A stretch of 64,000 bases of DNA from Pseudomonadota bacterium (lineage in GTDB: Bacteria > Pseudomonadota > Alphaproteobacteria > UBA8366), in contig JAYZAS010000011.1 of the NCBI GenBank assembly GCA_036339585.1, positions 1 through 64,000 on the forward strand, written 5' to 3'. Position 1 is the stretch's first letter; each line of letters starts with the position of its first letter. Position numbers and translations under genes: made by a program. Below, piece by piece: positions 47,723 to 56,368 of this stretch. The notes below the pieces were generated by a model. It saw nothing but the letters and a program-made list of their open reading frames with translations, was not told where the DNA came from and searched no databases.

Positions 47723-48367
47723 TCACATAGTTGCGTTAAAAGACACACTTATGCGTTCACCCTCTGAGGCATTTACTTGAACCGAGTGCCGTAAACTGCT
47801 GTCAAAAATTACCAAATCACCGGGTTGAGGTGAATATGATGCAACTACATTGTTATAGGGAGTATCTCTCTCAATAGGCGGCCTGATCATGGTATCAGCC
47901 TGGTAAGAGTGGAAAAGGATCTTAGAACAGTTTGGCGGTGCCTTTACATAATAAACGCCAGTCATGATGTGATTGGCATGATTGTGAATCTCCTGACTCA
48001 TACCGTGCTGATATATGTTTACCCAACATTGAGTAATTCGCAGATTATTTTCAGCTAATGGATAAGCCATTGTTTCTCCAAATTTTTTAAGGCCTTCCAT
48101 TAGAAAATCAGCAAATTCCCGAAATGCGGGACGTTCATGAAGATTACAATTATTTGATATTGTTGTGTAGACATCACAAGCCCAAGAGGTGGGTTTGCCA
48201 TTTGGTGTCTCTGCCCGGATCTGATCCAGCTCTTGTATCATAGCGTCACAAAGTCTGTTTGAATTAGGTGCGCGGGTCAATTGGATAGGAACCTTAAACA
48301 AATCTTCCACAATGCGCTCGATTTTAATAGGAGACGCTGGTTTACTGTTATTAGGAGTAAGCGGCAT
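47723..48367 (-). CDS. 2OG-Fe(II) oxygenase-like protein B (PF13759 type)
   Basis: The 214-residue protein has FKVPIQLTRAP at the start, the iron-site segment GMSQEIHNHANHIMTGVYY, the distal GDLVIFDSSLRHS and GERISVSFN with the 2OG-contacting Arg. It is closest to paralogue D (49105-49716), sharing GMSQEIHxHxNxIMTGVYY and the FHSxxADxMIRP segment. It is the first gene of the B-A pair; gene A follows after 7 nt. Confidence 0.85.
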   Translation of the reverse strand: MPLTPNNSKPASPIKIERIVEDLFKVPIQLTRAPNSNRLCDAMIQELDQIRAETPNGKPTSWACDVYTTISNNCNLHERPAFREFADFLMEGLKKFGETMAYPLAENNLRITQCWVNIYQHGMSQEIHNHANHIMTGVYYVKAPPNCSKILFHSYQADTMIRPPIERDTPYNNVVASYSPQPGDLVIFDSSLRHSVQVNASEGERISVSFNATM

Positions 48368-48488
48368 GCCTGGCCTTTCATAAGTTACCCATCATTAAGT
48401 GTAATATTTCTACGCAATAGAGGCCAGTTAGTAAAATGTCGCTATTACTGGGAGGAAATTTTCAATGTCTAAGGGATCAATATTAAAA

Positions 48489-49097
48489 TTACAGAGCGCA
48501 TGTGAAGCCTATTGAAATTCTCTCTTCATCGACATTGTGAAGCAGAACACGATGTTTCAGGTGGCTATTAAAAATTATTAAATCACCTTCACTCATTTTA
48601 AAACCAGCCTGGCGCATATTGTATTGATTACTTACCTTTATCGGGGGGGTTATCATTTGTTCAGATGAAGGAGAGTCAAATGCAAGTAAACCGGAATTAT
48701 ATGGTACTTTTATGAAGTAAACGCCAGTAAATAATGAGTTTGGATGGCAGTGTTGATCCATAGAGTCTTTATTTTTTAATATATTTATCCACATATTATT
48801 TATAGATAATCTACCGTTATTTTTATCTATACAAAGTTTACTTGCAAAAACCTCAATTTCCTCAGTGATAAAGTCAGCTAGTTCGCGAAAGCTCGGTTCG
48901 TCCATTAGTTGGTTTTTATTGCGCGCAGTTGTGTAAAGGTTGCCCGCCCAATGGCGAGGTTTGCTGTTTGGTGTTGTCCGACAAATCTCATTGATAGCTG
49001 CCAACAATGTAGAGTTTAATTTTTTAAAATTGGACGGCTTAGAGATTTGGATGGTTTGCGGAAAATATTCCAATATTGTCGATGGTAATTCGTACAT
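48489..49097 (-). CDS. 2OG-Fe(II) oxygenase-like protein C (PF13759 type)
   Basis: Start ATG 49097 gives 202 residues and leaves a 7-nt gap after gene D, the same spacing as in the B-A pair; an ATG 21 bases upstream would overlap D by 14 nt. The iron site reads MDQHCHPNSLFTGVYF, distal His in NSHLKHRVLL, Arg in EERISIGF. FDSPSSEQMI and NQYNM link it to paralogue A. It is the second gene of the D-C pair, and 121 bp separate it from gene B. Confidence 0.83.
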   Translation of the reverse strand: MYELPSTILEYFPQTIQISKPSNFKKLNSTLLAAINEICRTTPNSKPRHWAGNLYTTARNKNQLMDEPSFRELADFITEEIEVFASKLCIDKNNGRLSINNMWINILKNKDSMDQHCHPNSLFTGVYFIKVPYNSGLLAFDSPSSEQMITPPIKVSNQYNMRQAGFKMSEGDLIIFNSHLKHRVLLHNVDEERISIGFTCAL

Positions 49098-49104
49098 TTT
49101 TCTG

Positions 49105-49716
49105 TCAGAACCGCGCATTAAACGAAAGGCTAATGCGCTCTCCTTCTATGTCGTTCGTCGGAACTGAGTGACGCAGCGAACTATCAAAGAAAATGAGGTC
49201 ACCAGGCTTTGGGTGCAGGGATGCTATCGGGTTGTTGAGTGCGTTTTCCTCGTAAACAGCAGGACGTATCATTACATCAGCAAAGTGCGAATGAAATAAA
49301 ATCTCTGAACAATTGGCCGGCGCCTTGAGGTAATAAACACCGGTCATGATATTGTTGGGGTGATGGTGTATTTCTTGGCTCATACCAAAGTTGTAGATAT
49401 TCACCCAGCATTGCGTGATTTCAAGACTTTCGATGGTAAAATCATATCCCATCGCGTGACCAAATTGCATAAATCCCTGGCGCATCAATAGATCGAAATC
49501 ATGAAATCCAGGGCGCTCATGAAGCCTGTTGTTGTTAGTCAGCGTTGTGTAAACATCACATGCCCAACTATCCGGCTTGCCATTCGGTGTGGTCATGCTT
49601 ACTTGCTTAATCTCGGCGACAAGTTTCTCATTAAGTGTTGCCGCATTCGGAACTTTGATTAGCATAACTGGAACAGGAAATAGCTTTTGGTAATCACGGG
49701 CTGGAACTTTGGACAC
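49105..49716 (-). CDS. 2OG-Fe(II) oxygenase-like protein D (PF13759 type)
   Basis: The 203-residue protein has a GTG start with AGGAAG upstream. Motifs: LFPVPVMLIKVPN, GMSQEIHHHPNNIMTGVYY, GDLIFFDSSLRHS and GERISLSFN. All expected ligands (H-x-H, distal His, Arg) are present. It is first in the four-gene run and is closest to paralogue B. The upstream gene (ArsC/Spx-like) is divergent, so the promoter for the run should be in 49717-49806. Confidence 0.85.
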   Translation of the reverse strand: MSKVPARDYQKLFPVPVMLIKVPNAATLNEKLVAEIKQVSMTTPNGKPDSWACDVYTTLTNNNRLHERPGFHDFDLLMRQGFMQFGHAMGYDFTIESLEITQCWVNIYNFGMSQEIHHHPNNIMTGVYYLKAPANCSEILFHSHFADVMIRPAVYEENALNNPIASLHPKPGDLIFFDSSLRHSVPTNDIEGERISLSFNARF

Positions 49717-49806
49717 AGCGAACTTTCTTCCTTCTATCTAACTACAAATTATAGTCGCATTAGATTGTGGTGGTATTATATGAAATTACGGTTGAGGAGG
49801 CGATTG

Positions 49807-50163
49807 ATGATTCATATATATGGTCTGAAAAATTGTGACTCTTGTCGGAAAGCCATAAACTGGTTGTCCACTGAGAGTATACCTCTGAAGTTTCACGATT
49901 TTCGTACTCAGGGACTTGACCCTAAAAAACTAGATAGATGGTTGATTCAAACAGATTGGAATGTATTGCTTAATCGGCGCAGCATGACTTGGCGTAAGAT
50001 TCAAGACATAAAAAAACAGGACCTCAATAAAGCGCGTGCAAGAGATTTGATGCTTGCGCACTTTAAATTAATTAAAAGGCCGGTCTTTGAGATACAAAAG
50101 AAAGTTCTGATTGGAGCCACAGTGGATATATTTAATATGATAAAGAAACTAAACAGAGGATAG
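49807..50163 (+). CDS. ArsC/Spx-family thioredoxin-fold protein
   Basis: ATG 49807 with GAGGAGG just upstream gives 118 residues; a longer open frame to the left lacks this support and overlaps the divergent gene. The N-terminal IYGLKNCDSCRKAINWL carries C10-x-x-C13, the ArsC/Spx position, and IKRPVFEIQKKVLIGA is the conserved C-terminal strand of the YffB/ArsC group. It may be a glutathione-dependent reductase like YffB or a regulator like Spx; the CxxC pair resembles Spx, but alphaproteobacterial members are usually annotated as ArsC-like. Confidence 0.85.
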   Translation: MIHIYGLKNCDSCRKAINWLSTESIPLKFHDFRTQGLDPKKLDRWLIQTDWNVLLNRRSMTWRKIQDIKKQDLNKARARDLMLAHFKLIKRPVFEIQKKVLIGATVDIFNMIKKLNRG

Positions 50164-50196
50164 TTTCCGTAACTCAGGGTCATAGGAGTAAAATAA

Positions 50197-50985
50197 ATGG
50201 AATGCAGAATGGACGGACGCAACGCCCTCATTACCGGGTCTAGTCGTGGTCTTGGTCGTGCGATGGCACTAAATTTTGCGGCATCAGGTGCCAATGTTGT
50301 AATTTGTGGTCGGCGTGAAAATTTGCTTAGCGAAACTCTAAAAGAAGTCGAGGCTGTTTCCGACACAAAAGCGTTTGCATTTGTAGGAGATGTAAGTACA
50401 GCTGCTGGTGTAGCTGAGCTGCTAGACAATGCCGAAAATGCTCTTGGTCATATTGATATTTTGATCAACAATGCGGGTGCCTCTTTGCGCAAACCTTTCT
50501 GTGAGATTAGTGATGAGGAATGGGTAAAAGACTTTGAGGTAAAGGTTTATGCCGCCATTCGAACTTGTAGGCATGTTCTTCCAGGTATGATGGAACGTAA
50601 GTGGGGTCGAATAATAAATGTTCTCAATATTGGGGCGAAAGCGCCGCCGGGCGGAGGAGCTCCAACAGCTGTGTCTCGCGCCACTGGAATGGCTCTCACT
50701 AAGGTACTGTCCAAGGAGGGAGCTCCTCACAATGTTTTGGTAAATGCTATGCTTGTCGGACGGATAGAGAGTGATCAGTGGCTTAATCGTTGGAAAGCAA
50801 CCGACCAAAAGCAGAGCTATGATGACTATCTCAAAGATATGGCAAAAGATCTTAAGTTACCAATTGGGCGCCTCGGGCGTGCCGAAGAATTCGCGAACAT
50901 GGCTTGTTTTCTTTGCTCAGATGCGGGGTCGTACATAAATGGGGTGGCAATTAATGTTGATGGCGGCACAAGTCCTGCCGTCTGA
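50197..50985 (+). CDS. Atypical short-chain dehydrogenase/reductase
   Basis: The 262-residue protein has a normal SDR cofactor half: LITGSSRGLGRAMA (12-25), GDV and NNAG (91-94). In the catalytic half the usual Ser, Tyr and Lys are not found: the Ser region reads NVLNIGAKA, and the Tyr-x-x-x-Lys region reads TAVSR (157-161). C-terminal INVDGGTSP is present. Because the rest is well conserved, including SKEGAPHNVLVNAM, it is probably a functional member of a divergent SDR subgroup rather than a pseudogene. It follows the ArsC-like gene by 33 bp. Confidence 0.82.
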   Translation: MECRMDGRNALITGSSRGLGRAMALNFAASGANVVICGRRENLLSETLKEVEAVSDTKAFAFVGDVSTAAGVAELLDNAENALGHIDILINNAGASLRKPFCEISDEEWVKDFEVKVYAAIRTCRHVLPGMMERKWGRIINVLNIGAKAPPGGGAPTAVSRATGMALTKVLSKEGAPHNVLVNAMLVGRIESDQWLNRWKATDQKQSYDDYLKDMAKDLKLPIGRLGRAEEFANMACFLCSDAGSYINGVAINVDGGTSPAV

Positions 50986-51085
50986 GAAATAAGGTCATAA
51001 TTTTATAAATAACGCCAATTAGAAACTGCAAGTTGTGGCTTACATGCTTAGCTTGCGGTGCCAATATTTTAAACAAAGGTCTCTA

Positions 51086-53797
51086 TCACGCCGCCTTTAA
51101 AAGTGCTTGTCGTAAACAGTAATGCAACATGCCACCATTTTTAAAATATTCTAACTCCACTTCTGTATCTAGGCGGCAGCGAAGTTGGATGGTTAGCTGC
51201 TCGCCGTTTTCCCGTGTGATTTTACATTCGATGTCTTGACGGGGAGTTAACCCTTCGGACAAACCGGCAATATCAAATTTCTCTGAACCATTCAACTCAA
51301 GCGTTTTACGGGTTTCACCATCCTTAAATTGAAGAGGAAGAACACCCATCCCAATTAAATTTGAACGGTGAATGCGTTCCAGATTCTCTGCGATGACGGC
51401 TCTTATGCCCAATAGTTTTGTTCCTTTAGCCGCCCAATCACGAGAAGATCCGGTGCCGTAGGCTTGAGCTCCGACAACTACAAGCGGAACGCCATCAGAT
51501 TTATATTGCATTGCAGCATCGAAGACACTCATCTCTTCCCCACTTGGCCAATGGCGGGTAAATCCGCCTTCTTTTCCATCAACCATCTCGTTTTTAAATC
51601 GTATGTTCCCAAATGTTCCACGCATCATAACTTCGTGATTTGTGCGGCGCGCACCATATGTATTGAAATCCTTTCGCTCCACGCCCTTTGATAAGAGATA
51701 TTGTCCCGCTGAGTGCTCTTCTGGTATGACGCTAATTGGTGAAATATGATCTGTGGTGGTCATGTCACCCGCCATTATGAGGCAGCGAGCTCCTTCAATA
51801 TTCTCTACCTTTGGCAGTTCCATCTCCATCCCTTCGAATAAAGGGGGTCGTTTGATGTATTCACTATTTTCTGGCCACTTGAATTCTATACCCTCATCAG
51901 TTTCCATCGCCTGCCATTCTGGCGTGCCCTCGTAAACAGACGCATAACGCTTACGGAACATCTCTGGCGTAATTACATCCTCCATAATACTCTCAACTTC
52001 TTTTGAAGAAGGCCAAATATCATGAAGAAAAACATCTTTACCTTCTGCGTCTTGGCCTAGAGGATCAGTGGTTAGATTTATTTGAAGAGAACCTGCAAGA
52101 GCATATGCAACAACCAAAGGAGGAGATGCTAAATAGTTCGCGCGGCATTGAGGATGGACACGTCCTTCAAAATTTCGATTTCCAGATAGGACAGCTCCCA
52201 CGACAAGGTCATGTTCATCAATAGTATCTGCAATTGATGTCTCAAGCGGGCCAGAATTACCCATGCAAGTCACACAACCGAAACCCACGATATTAAAACC
52301 AAGAGCATCGAGGTCCTTCTGGACACCCGCTGCTTCAAAATAATCTGCTACAACACGTGAACCTGGCGATATTGACGCTTTTACCCATGGTTTGGGTCTG
52401 ATCCCTATTAGTCTTGCATTGCGTGCCAATAAGCCCGCAGCCAGCATAACCGCAGGATTTGACGTGTTTGTACAGCTCGTAATTGCGGCAATCATAACCT
52501 TGCCATGGCTGAGTTCGAAGTCCTTTCCGGGTACATTCACAGCTTTAATTTCTGCCGTTCCGCACATATCCTCTAATGCGGTTTCAAAGTTTTTTGGAAT
52601 TTGACTGAGAAGAGTTTTTTGGTTTGGTCTGGAGGGACCTGCCATGCAGGGTTCAATATCGCTTAAGTCTATTTCGACAATATCCGTGTAAGTTGGTTCT
52701 TTTTTTGTTGGATCTCTCCACAGACCTTGTAGCTTCGCATAAGTCTCTACCAGATTGATTTGTTCCTCTGACCTTCCGGATACCCGCAAATAATCCAATG
52801 TTTTAGTGTCAATTGGAGAAAACCCCATAGTCGCACCATACTCGGGAGACATATTTCCCAAGGTTGCACGGTTTGTGGCGCTCATTTCATCAAGGCCCGG
52901 CCCACAATACTCAACAAAATTTTGCACCACACCGTGATCGCGAAGCATTTGCGTTGCCGTTAATGCGACATCAGTAGGGGTTGATGCGGGGCCTAGTTCG
53001 CCAATTAATTTACAACCAACCACATCCGGTATTAACATTGATATCGGCTGGCCAAGCATGGCTGTTCCACCTTCAAGACCACCTACGCCCCAGCCAAACA
53101 CTGATATTCCGTTGACCATAGTGGTATGGCTGTCCATGCCCAAAAGGCTGTCAGGTATAGCACAGAGCTCGCCATTTATTTCGCGCCCAGTAACAACGTT
53201 CGCAATGTATTCTATGTTAACTTGGTGAAGGATGCCTGCACCTGGCGGAACAATTCTTACATTTTCGAACGCTTGTGCAGCCCATTTCAAAAAGGAATAG
53301 CGTTCACCATTTCGCTCATATTCCAGGGCTACATTTCGTTGTAGAGCATCTTCGGTACCATGAAAGTCTGCTATCACTGAGTGATCGATGACAACATCGA
53401 CCGGTATGAGTGGATTTATTGACTTAGGGTCACCGCCTAATTCAGATACTGCATCGCGCATTGCTGTTAATTCGACCAGAAGTCCCATATTGACGTCAGG
53501 CATGAGTATTCGAGCAGGATAGAAATTGATCTCCCGACTGTTTTTTGTGTTGCTTGGGGTGCTAATATTTTTTTTGGTCTCGGAAACCCATTTGCCAAGT
53601 GATGTGATATCATCCGCAGTTACAGAAATTCCATCTTCATTTCGAAGCAGATTTTCTGCTAGGACTTTGAGTGAGTAGGGAAGATCAGATAGATTCCCCG
53701 CTCCATTCTCTTCTGCAGCTTTTATACTGAAGTAATTGTATTCCTTACCATCTACATTGAATGCTCTTTTACAATCAAAACTATTGATGCTTGCCAT
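51086..53797 (-). CDS. acnA: Aconitate hydratase A
   Basis: The 903-residue enzyme isomerises citrate and isocitrate through a [4Fe-4S] cluster. Cluster ligands are in ITSCTNTSNP (~440) and GFGCVTCMGNSGPL (~505-518). The swivelling C-terminal domain has the substrate-binding YGTGSSRDWAAKGTKLLG. Full length and motifs match AcnA/IRP-type aconitase. It is 12 bp downstream of an ICL/PEPM-family gene on the same strand. This pairing recalls the 2-methylcitrate or glyoxylate pathways but no citrate-synthase homologue is present. Confidence 0.96.
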   Translation of the reverse strand: MASINSFDCKRAFNVDGKEYNYFSIKAAEENGAGNLSDLPYSLKVLAENLLRNEDGISVTADDITSLGKWVSETKKNISTPSNTKNSREINFYPARILMPDVNMGLLVELTAMRDAVSELGGDPKSINPLIPVDVVIDHSVIADFHGTEDALQRNVALEYERNGERYSFLKWAAQAFENVRIVPPGAGILHQVNIEYIANVVTGREINGELCAIPDSLLGMDSHTTMVNGISVFGWGVGGLEGGTAMLGQPISMLIPDVVGCKLIGELGPASTPTDVALTATQMLRDHGVVQNFVEYCGPGLDEMSATNRATLGNMSPEYGATMGFSPIDTKTLDYLRVSGRSEEQINLVETYAKLQGLWRDPTKKEPTYTDIVEIDLSDIEPCMAGPSRPNQKTLLSQIPKNFETALEDMCGTAEIKAVNVPGKDFELSHGKVMIAAITSCTNTSNPAVMLAAGLLARNARLIGIRPKPWVKASISPGSRVVADYFEAAGVQKDLDALGFNIVGFGCVTCMGNSGPLETSIADTIDEHDLVVGAVLSGNRNFEGRVHPQCRANYLASPPLVVAYALAGSLQINLTTDPLGQDAEGKDVFLHDIWPSSKEVESIMEDVITPEMFRKRYASVYEGTPEWQAMETDEGIEFKWPENSEYIKRPPLFEGMEMELPKVENIEGARCLIMAGDMTTTDHISPISVIPEEHSAGQYLLSKGVERKDFNTYGARRTNHEVMMRGTFGNIRFKNEMVDGKEGGFTRHWPSGEEMSVFDAAMQYKSDGVPLVVVGAQAYGTGSSRDWAAKGTKLLGIRAVIAENLERIHRSNLIGMGVLPLQFKDGETRKTLELNGSEKFDIAGLSEGLTPRQDIECKITRENGEQLTIQLRCRLDTEVELEYFKNGGMLHYCLRQALLKAA

Positions 53798-53809
53798 GAT
53801 TAGATTTTC

Positions 53810-54673
53810 CTAGTCTGAATATTTATCGTCCAATTGCATATAATGTGGTGTGTTAACCGCCTCCTCACGATCTTGAAATGACGCCATCATATCCATGTAT
53901 TTTTCCGTATGACCAACTCTGAGGATTTCTTCGGCCATAAGCTTCATTGTATGCATCGCCGCTCGTTGCAAATCTCCGGGTGCTATCATGAGATTAAAAC
54001 CAAGTTCTTCGAGAGCTTTTTTTTCTAGAACTGGCGATTTCCCAGACCAAAACATGTTGTAGAGCAAAGGAACGTCTTTGAATTCCCCTGAAATCTTTTT
54101 TAATTCATCCAATGATGTTGGTGCTTCCACGAATGCAACGTCTGCGCCTGCCTCCATGTACTTGTGCATTCTCTCAATTGCGCTATTTACCCCTTCGATA
54201 GCAAGGGAGTCTGTTCGTGCAATGACAACAAAGTCAGGATCCAGTTGATTATCTTTTATTGCCCTGATTTTCGTTACTAATTCTTCAACCGGTACTACGG
54301 TTTTGTTATCTAGGTGCCCGCAGCGTTTTGGAAATGTCTGGTCCTCTATATGAAAGCCGGCGATTCCCGTTCGCTCAAAGCGCTTGAGTTCGTGCAAGGC
54401 GTTTAATACGTTTCCATATCCGGTGTCAAAATCACCGATTATTGGTATCTCCACTGCATCGACCATTTGAGTAAGCCTATCCTCAATTTGGAAAGGGTTT
54501 AACATCCCCATGTCCGGTATGCCCGTTGATCGTGCAATGCCACCACCGGTTGCATACACAATCTCTGCACCGGCAGCCTGTACTATTCTCGCTGACATTC
54601 CGTCATATGCACCTGGAACTAAATGAGTTTCACCTGTTGCAAGTAATTTGCGAAGCTTGGTTGTGGCACGCAT
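53810..54673 (-). CDS. Isocitrate lyase/PEP mutase family protein, copy 2
   Basis: The 287-residue protein starts at ATG 54673 with an optimal GAGGAGG site. Motifs: VPGAYDGMSARIVQAAG, IIGDFDTGYGN, HIEDQTFPKRCGHLDNK (active-site loop with Cys) and ARTDSLAIEG. Relative to methylisocitrate lyase (PrpB), the loop is similar but the metal motif reads DFDTGYGN rather than DADTGWG. It could cleave methylisocitrate, dimethylmalate or a related hydroxy acid. Co-transcribed with acnA. Confidence 0.88.
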   Translation of the reverse strand: MRATTKLRKLLATGETHLVPGAYDGMSARIVQAAGAEIVYATGGGIARSTGIPDMGMLNPFQIEDRLTQMVDAVEIPIIGDFDTGYGNVLNALHELKRFERTGIAGFHIEDQTFPKRCGHLDNKTVVPVEELVTKIRAIKDNQLDPDFVVIARTDSLAIEGVNSAIERMHKYMEAGADVAFVEAPTSLDELKKISGEFKDVPLLYNMFWSGKSPVLEKKALEELGFNLMIAPGDLQRAAMHTMKLMAEEILRVGHTEKYMDMMASFQDREEAVNTPHYMQLDDKYSD

Positions 54674-54834
54674 GAACTAATCCTCCTCGGCAATGACGTT
54701 CTAATACGGAAAAACCGAGTGCGCATAAACGCCGCCCGATACCGTTACGTTATCGCATGAGCAATTAATTGGAGCAATGGCATATGGGTTCTGGTTGGAG
54801 GATTAATTTTGTATTGGCATAGTTTTAAAGAATA

Positions 54835-55704
54835 TTACTCTACTGAATATTTTTTTTCTAACTTACGCATCATTGTCAAACCTCCAATTTCCCAAGCATC
54901 ATCTAAAGGCATAAGCGAGGATTTTACTGATTTGCTGTCGCCAGTCTCAAAAATTTTTTGAAGGGTCTCTTTGGTTGCTTTAGCTGCTGCAAGCAGTGGT
55001 TGTGCATAGAAACAGTCAAGTTTGAAGCCCATCTCATGTACTTCTTTTGCGGTAAGTATTGGTACCATAGGACTAGGGCTATGGTTGTAAAGTAAAGGTA
55101 TCCGCTTTTTAAAATGGTTTGCAATTGCGCGTGTGTGGTCAAGATTATCAGCTACTTCACAGAACAACATGTCAGCACCAGCATCTATATAGGCATCCCC
55201 ACGTTTTAACACTGCCTCAAGTCCTTCAACCAGATAAGCGTCGCAGCGAGCGATGAGGACGAAATTTTTATCCTTAACAGCATCTTTTGCTGCTCGGATT
55301 TTTTGAACCATTTCAGTTTTTGGTATAACTGATTTGCCTGTCATATGCCCGCACCTTTTGGGCCATGTTTGATCTTCAATATGAATACCAGCTACTCCGG
55401 CTGATTCGAATGCTCTTACAGTTCGTTGTGTATTTAGAATATTTCCATAACCGTTGTCAGCATCGACAATCACAGGAATGTTCACCGCTTCCGCTATGTA
55501 CCTTGCGTTGGTGACCATTTCATCCATTGATAGCAGGCCGATATCTGGATAGCCCCTGCATACGGCGGTTCCTGCTCCAGTAACAACACAGAGTTCGAAG
55601 CCTACCTGCTCAACCAATTGGGCGGTCATTGCGTCATGAGCGCCGCCAGCGAGGATGAGACTATCCTGTTTGAGTAAATTGCGCAGTTTTTTTGTTACTG
55701 TCAT
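54835..55704 (-). CDS. Isocitrate lyase/PEP mutase family protein, copy 3
   Basis: ATG 55704 gives 289 residues and sits 4 nt after the stop of the carboxymuconolactone-decarboxylase-like gene. Motifs: LAGGAHDAMTAQLVEQVG, VIVDADNGYGN (DADNGYGN, where copy 1 has DADTGYGN), HIEDQTWPKRCGHMTGK and ARCDAYLVEG. The Asn for Thr change and ARCDA instead of ARTDA distinguish it from copies 1 and 2 and suggest another substrate. It is 161 bp from copy 2. Confidence 0.87.
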   Translation of the reverse strand: MTVTKKLRNLLKQDSLILAGGAHDAMTAQLVEQVGFELCVVTGAGTAVCRGYPDIGLLSMDEMVTNARYIAEAVNIPVIVDADNGYGNILNTQRTVRAFESAGVAGIHIEDQTWPKRCGHMTGKSVIPKTEMVQKIRAAKDAVKDKNFVLIARCDAYLVEGLEAVLKRGDAYIDAGADMLFCEVADNLDHTRAIANHFKKRIPLLYNHSPSPMVPILTAKEVHEMGFKLDCFYAQPLLAAAKATKETLQKIFETGDSKSVKSSLMPLDDAWEIGGLTMMRKLEKKYSVE

Positions 55705-55708
55705 CTGA

Positions 55709-56266
55709 TTAAGCAGGCAATGGGGCTTTGTCGTTTCCGTCTGGGATTTCCACATCAAAATTATTTAAGACGGAACCTATCAATCCATAAAAACCACAAA
55801 GGCAATTAAGTTCTATCACCCCATCTGGTCCAAACTCCCTCAGGGCTTCTGAAAATATATTGTCGGGTGTTCTGAGGTCATTAGCAAGCATGCCAGTGAC
55901 GAATTCATAAACAAGCTTTTCTTGCTCGTTATCAAAATCTGGCTCTTTGCGCTCTGCAATAGCATCACAAATGTGTGGAGAAATTCCTTCTTTCTCTCCT
56001 ATGCGACGATGGGCATGCCACTCATATTGAGCTGTCCAGTGTCTTGCCGTGATTATTATAGCAAGTTCCCGCAAATTGCCGGGCAAAACACCTTCAAAAC
56101 GCAGTTGTGCTCCTACTTTTTGAATTAAGTTACCTACTGCGGGATGATGTAGAAGGGGTACAAAAGGGCCCCGTAATTCGCCACGAGGGCTGGCAACTAT
56201 CTGATCACGAAAGGCTTCCTGATCTGGATCAAGGTTTTCAATGTCGACCTCAGGGAGACGGCTCAT
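55709..56266 (-). CDS. Carboxymuconolactone decarboxylase/AhpD-like protein
   Basis: The 185-residue all-helical protein has the CMD-type pattern RELAIIITARHWTAQYEWHAHRRIGEKEG (about 65-93), here without the CxxC redox pair of AhpD, so a peroxidase role is unlikely. Members of this type often sit in catabolic operons and may be decarboxylases or isomerases. It is the first gene of a minus-strand group with ICL/PEPM copy 3. Confidence 0.85.
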   Translation of the reverse strand: MSRLPEVDIENLDPDQEAFRDQIVASPRGELRGPFVPLLHHPAVGNLIQKVGAQLRFEGVLPGNLRELAIIITARHWTAQYEWHAHRRIGEKEGISPHICDAIAERKEPDFDNEQEKLVYEFVTGMLANDLRTPDNIFSEALREFGPDGVIELNCLCGFYGLIGSVLNNFDVEIPDGNDKAPLPA

Positions 56267-56368
56267 GTTATGTTCCTTAAATATTAAATTTTATAAGTCA
56301 TACGCTTTTAGAGCTTAAGCGACAATGATGTGCAGTTTAACCTATTTCAATTCATTAATTTTATTCCT

